This document shows positions 59,451-64,000 of a stretch of DNA of 64,000 nt, piece after piece. The notes below the pieces were generated by a model. That model was not told the DNA's origin and made no database searches. It saw only the letters and a list, made by a program, of their open reading frames with translations. Each line of letters begins with the position of its first letter. The first letter of the stretch is position 1. The position numbers were made by a program, and so were the translations under genes. The stretch is from Polytrichum commune (taxonomy: Eukaryota; Streptophyta; Polytrichopsida; Polytrichales; Polytrichaceae). Location of the stretch: NCBI GenBank assembly GCA_950295325.1, contig OX485807.1:50084796-50148795 (forward strand), given 5' to 3'.

Positions 59451-60224
59451 ATGAGTACGGGTGACGAGGCCGATGGCGTGCACGCCACTTCTAATTCCTT
59501 GAGCGAGCAAGCAAAGATCGACAAGAAACGGAAACGATACGGAGCGCAACAGAAACGAGCAGCGAAATGGAGCCAGGACGAATCCATCGCACTGCTCGAG
59601 AGTCTGAGGGATTTAGTGCAGAAGAGCGAAGCAGGGGTGCAGTGTGTCAAGGGCCAGGCCAAGTGGAAAGACATTTCTGGAGAGCTCAGTCGCCTTGGCT
59701 ACCAGACAAGAGTGGCGAAAAGTGTCGGCGAGAGGTGGGATACTCTTCGTCAAGCATACCTTCACGTTGAAGAGCACTTGAGAGCCGGCGATAATTTCGC
59801 ACAGGCTCTACGTGAGACCAGAAAAGAGTTCAAGTTCTTGCCTGCAGAGTACACACAGGAGTGGCACGCGTTGGCCGCTAGGTGTGGCCCCAGGCAAAAG
59901 AAGAAGCAGAGGAATGGTGGAGCGGAATTAGCCATGGTGGAAAATACTGTTGCAAAGCAAAAAAATATCGATGCTTTGCCATGTGATGTTAGTCCAGCGT
60001 CGGTCTCATTTGAAACCATCCCCCAGGCATTCTGTAAATTTATCAGGAGTGTGGGGTCCCTGCTATCTTGCAGCAGAGATGCAGCCAGTCCAAGCCAAAG
60101 ATGTGACGAGACGGATGAACTAGGTGACATTGTGAGGTCTTTGCTTTCTATAGTCGAAGCGTTGAAGACGAATGCCAAATTCGAAAAGTCAGGTTCTCCA
60201 ATCAGCAAATCTTACCTTTCCTAA
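59451..60224 (+). CDS. Trihelix DNA-binding protein or N-terminal exon, copy B
   Basis: Same 257-codon length and architecture as copy A: KKRKR signal at 25-29, tryptophans W40, W72 and W96, basic QKKKQR at 149-154. Against copy A there are 24 amino-acid differences, 12 of them within residues 61-88 (GKYPECKVDREK in A versus AVVQKDESRLTV in B, at scattered positions), while the core W72, I75, L79, G83 and Y84 are unchanged. The donor equivalent to 22875 lies at 60123 (CTAG|GTGACA). A different DNA target from copy A is a plausible inference. Intact frame, so probably functional. Confidence 0.8.
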   Translation: MSTGDEADGVHATSNSLSEQAKIDKKRKRYGAQQKRAAKWSQDESIALLESLRDLVQKSEAGVQCVKGQAKWKDISGELSRLGYQTRVAKSVGERWDTLRQAYLHVEEHLRAGDNFAQALRETRKEFKFLPAEYTQEWHALAARCGPRQKKKQRNGGAELAMVENTVAKQKNIDALPCDVSPASVSFETIPQAFCKFIRSVGSLLSCSRDAASPSQRCDETDELGDIVRSLLSIVEALKTNAKFEKSGSPISKSYLS

Positions 60225-60229
60225 CCTAG

Positions 60230-60935
60230 AGATCATTGGCAATTTTAAGCTCAAACAGGCCTTTCAAGATGCATTGAATATTTACAAGTTTGAAAGCTTC
60301 GAAATGCAATATGTATTTAATTTTGAGATTTCTAAGGTGAGTTCAGAATTGCTGATCGGTGGACCCATTAAGTGTACCAATTCCGGGGAGCGGTGGGTCA
60401 TGTTTTGATCCGATTTACGTTTCTTGACATCCAAGCTTCAGCACTGATCACTTCAAACTATTCGCAACTTGATCATCTACTAATTGTGTGTACTGCACTG
60501 CACAGAGCTGTATTATTCTCTGGAAATTGACAAGCGGGAGTGGAAATCGGTGCATGATCTTGCTCTTAGTTTGTCACAAGATCACGGGCGCAGGTCAAGG
60601 CCAACACCTAGGTCGGTTTCTAACTCAAAGGACATTAGATGTCGCAGGCAAATCGGAATAGTGTCTAGAAAATGAACTGCCTTCTCTTCCTGCTTCATGT
60701 TCTGAAAATTAGCAGCAGATTCCTCTTGGTAATGCAGATTTATCATTGTTGAAACGGAGGGTGAGTGTAGGTCAAGATCCGCTTTTAGGGTTTCTGTGTT
60801 TCTGACTTGGAGTTGCCATGACTTGGTCATTTTATTCGCTCCTCTCAGAACCCTCGACCGTGACTGATGTTGAGGCCTAATTGCCACATTTCAGTCTAGC
60901 AGACATCTACAGGGTCAAGGAGCTATCATTTGATA
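60230..60935 (+). other. Candidate linking exons between trihelix and SUMO protease, copy B
   Basis: Exons 60230-60336, 60506-60593, 60738-60760 and 60900-60935 have the same lengths (107, 88, 23, 36) and splice signals as in copy A, and keep one frame. Length conservation despite indels in the introns is mild support, limited by the youth of the duplication. Confidence 0.4.
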
Positions 60936-61055
60936 GTATGAAGCTGGCTGTAATCTGAATTGTGAACATTGTCTGACACTGTCTCTAGGAATCTATAGAA
61001 GTGTACTTCTGTAATATTCTGGATGGTGACTTGTGATTGCATTTCGTATTTCCAG

Positions 61056-64000
61056 GACTTGGTCCTCTCCACATTATCACGTGAGACTTCACAAATTCTA
61101 TGTCTGGTCATAAAGTAGGCTCTAAAGAGATGCCATTTTATTCACAGAGATGCCAATTCCAGTCTTCCAGAGCAAGCACTCGAACGCTTCCAGGGTCTTG
61201 TGTACCCTGAAAATGACCCAGACCCGGTAACTATCACACAAAAGGACATCAGGACCTTGAATCCATCAGAGTTTCTCAATGATACAATCATTGATTTTTA
61301 TAACAAGTGAGTGCCGCTCTTGAAATTTTATGTCTTTTTGTTGTAGGCGTACTTTCAAAACATACGGATTCCATGGTGTGTAGTCACAAGCATAACGTCC
61401 TAGATGGTAAAATGATTTGCAAACATGTTACCGGGCGGGTATGGTAGTCCATCACTTTGTCAATGAGACATGTCGGTCATCTTGACAAGTAGTTCACCAA
61501 AGTTTAAATTTTGTATTCTATAAGAGTGTGCATCTTGATCGCCATTCTTGGTTGTGTAGGTACCTATTGCAGACCTTATGGCCACGAGAGAGGTTACCTA
61601 CTCTGCATGTTTTCAACAGTTTCTTCTTTCCAAAGTTGGCGGGGATTGACACAAGCTATGAGCAAAGCAGGTCTGCGTTTGAACGAGTGAAGAAGTGGAC
61701 CAAGAAAATTCCAATTTTTGAGAAAGATTACATCTTCATCCCTGTCAACCAGAGGTGACAATGGTTTGTTGCAGTCCGATATTGTGTGCTTTTGAACCTC
61801 CATTAATGGAGAAAGTACTTGATCTTGCCTTCCACTCGAAAATAACAACATCCTTGAATTTACAGAATTTTGTATTGAAACAAGATTTCTTGCAGGTCAC
61901 ATTGGAGTCTCATCATCATTTGTCATCCGGGACACATGTGCAATGCTGATGGTAAGGATCGGTCCAATCACTTTGCAATAAATTCGAGGTTGAACAGTTC
62001 TTTTCACCAAGGTATCAATATTTGTGCCATACCTTGCGCTTTTTGCCAGTATCATTGCTTTCTAAGGGTAAAGAATGGCTGAGCCAAGTTGTTTTGGATG
62101 CAGGTCCATCTGGTGTCCCCGTTGGAGATCCTTGCATTTTGCATTTAGACTCGTATGAAGGAACTCACCATATTGGCTTGGAAGACTGCATCAAAAGGTT
62201 TGCACTAGCCTACATGCTCATGTCCATTGATTTCTATTTTGTTTGCTCTATTTCCTTCCTCGAAACCACAACTATTTCTCAGGTTGGTTGTTTAATCTGA
62301 ATTTTGCAGCTATCTTGAGGAGGAATGGAAAGAGCGAAATCAAAATGCAGATGCTAGAGGATATTTTGATGAAATACACTTTATTAGTGCGAAGGTCCCT
62401 CAACAAGATAACCAGTGTGACTGTGGCATCTTTCTGTTGCACTATGTGGAGCTTTTCCTAAAAGTAGCACCTACGAGGTTCAGCTTGAAAAGCATTCGTA
62501 ATTCGGAACCAAACTTTGTAAGTATGGGGACCCATCATTTATATTTCCACTCATATGTGCTTCTGTTCCACTTGTTAGCTCTTAGTGATGTAAATATAAT
62601 ATGACCTGACCTCCTGTTTGGTGGGTTCTTCAATAGCTCAGAGAGGGTTGGTTCAAGCCATCTGAAGCCTTAGCAAAGCGCCTCTTCATTCAACAACTCA
62701 TTATTTCCCTTGCAGAAGGGAGAAGTGCAGCTTCTTCGAAGGATGCTGAAGAGGCAAGCGACTTTGAGGCTAATGGAGAGTTAGCAGGAGTGAGTGAATC
62801 TATTAATTGCTGACAAATGGGATCATGAGAAGCTGAGAGGCTTCAATATTCAAAAGAGAAATGAGTTTCTTCTGTCATTGAATGTGCAATCTCTAACGTA
62901 CTAACCCGTAACAAGGATGGCACAAAGGTAGTTCTCGATACAATCAGTTGTTGAATTTGGGATTCTTTGAGGAGTTGCAATTTTCGAGTTCTCAAACTTG
63001 AAGTTTGTGGCTTTCAGAGTTCTATGGAATGTGAACACGACACCCACAAAAGTGGAAGTGACTTCTTCCCAGAGGTATCACAGGTCCTTGGCCCACATAC
63101 GAGGTGAGAAATCCTCAACTGAATATTTTGAATCAAGCAACAAATATATTTCATTGGACATATAAAAGAACCTCTTAAGAAATTTGACTGAAAATCAATG
63201 GATAATAATACACAAATTTTCTAACATTCTTAAGCCTTCCTAAGGGTGCAACCTTGGAGTCCTCTAGCTTGACTTGCAAAATTGTTCGTCAACACTGATC
63301 TAAATCGGATTTGAATTGGGTGGATATTAGATATTGGGTGTAATTAAAACTTATTTTAGAATATAAAATAGATATGTGCTTTGGAACACATAATTTTGAC
63401 ATATGATATAATTATTATATTCTTCTATATTCTTATTATATGATATCATAAGCCTATATCCCAGTATGTCTTGACATATCCTCTTGATCTCCCCCTTAGA
63501 TAATATGGGAGTTGCCAGCTTAGGGGTTTTACCATCCAATGAAGCCGAATGTAGAGACGTGGAAATTAATGTGAATCATAGTATTGCAGAGAACGAAGGG
63601 ATTCTCAAGAAGAAGAGATCTTGCCCGATACGGAAGTAGCAGTAACTTTTCATGAGATGCTCGTTGGTTCAGGTAAGTGATTGGAAGCATGATGAAACTC
63701 AAAGCTTCCAAATTTGAGTGACTTTTCCATGCAAAAAGATTGATTTGTTGCTATAATCAAATTCTAAAATGAAGTTATCTTTGTTCCAGGAAGAGAAACT
63801 TTCCCCTCGGAAACACATTACAAAGAAGTTGGACCTAGGCAACAAGATTTGCAAACTATGGGATACACCCGTAGCCTTCTTAATACATTACATCAAAGGC
63901 CATGCCGGCTAATTGAGGATCCCACAAAGTGCTTGACCACTACAATTGTACCACCTAATTCAGTCATGATGATCGGAGTATACTTCATTTCCCTTTTTGA
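61056..64000 (+). CDS. ULP2-class SUMO-specific cysteine protease, copy B (runs off window)
   Basis: Exons 61056-61114, 61148-61306, 61560-61754, 61896-61951, 62050-62197, 62310-62517, 62637-62789, 63018-63103, 63590-63672 and 63790 to beyond 64000, phases as in copy A. Catalytic His (SHWSLIIICHPG), Asp (CILHLDSYEGTHHIG) and Gln/Cys (VPQQDNQCDCGIFLLHY) are all present. Exon 62310-62517 is 6 bp shorter than in A, losing two residues of an Asp-Ala repeat. The donor after 62197 is GTTTGC, weaker than GTATGC in A. FYIK becomes FYNK in the first protease block. Read past the donor at 62789, the frame stops within about 10 codons, sooner than in copy A. Probably functional. Confidence 0.85.

Larger units (their letters stand above)
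57331..64000 (+). repeat. Segmental duplication, copy B (partner 21002-26827)
   Basis: Collinear with copy A from TTCATGTTCATAATCTCT. Continues past the right edge of the window. Differences: a 1-kb hAT-like insertion at 58118, absence of about 150 bp present at 22010-22150, and small indels. Confidence 0.9.

Noticed and set aside
1..64000. CRISPR array, operon or phage-like system
   Set aside because: Introns, plant protein families and plant-type transposons exclude a prokaryotic locus; no regularly spaced direct repeats with unique spacers were seen.

Overview
The window is eukaryotic nuclear DNA from a land plant. Genes are split by GT-AG introns with CTAAC-type branch points, AT-rich intergenic DNA is filled with degenerate transposons, and the protein families include a trihelix (SANT-like) DNA-binding domain, a ULP2-class SUMO protease and a TOPLESS-like WD40 C-terminus. 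A non-seed plant is my guess, but no single feature proves it.

Layout. 1-1472 (minus): an open frame of 490 codons running off the left edge, encoding a protein with two Cys/His finger-like modules and an AT-hook. 3.7-4.3 kb: a possible minus-strand 5' leader and first coding exon. 4.6-7.7 kb: a decayed LINE; 8.3-8.6 kb: the tail of a hAT transposase. 10.6-14.1 kb: two members of an unrecognised membrane-protein family on opposite strands, separated by a short hAT-like element. 16.2-20.9 kb: several transposons with visible termini, including a Mutator-like element with a 9-bp target duplication.

21.0-26.8 kb and 57.3-64.0 kb are two copies of one segmental duplication. Each carries a trihelix exon followed by exons of a ULP2-like SUMO protease with all catalytic residues present. 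Splice phases allow trihelix and protease to form one 15-exon gene (about 791 residues in copy A). Between the copies, amino-acid change is heavily concentrated in a 28-residue stretch of the trihelix domain. A third, internally deleted protease fragment lies at 37.2 kb.

27.7-34.6 kb holds seven phase-compatible exons of a TOPLESS-like WD40 C-terminus. Its last exon recurs at 38.3, 39.0, 43.8 and 54.9 kb inside a repeat unit that has spread through 34-56 kb. That region is a nest of transposons: palindromic-end MITEs, PIF/Harbinger-like elements, a solo LTR containing a 60-bp tandem repeat, and two pogo/Tigger remnants. Paralogous copies give empty-site comparisons for some insertions.

No rRNA, tRNA, CRISPR or prokaryotic features were seen. 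Exon models are read by eye from splice signals and reading frame; none is backed by transcripts.
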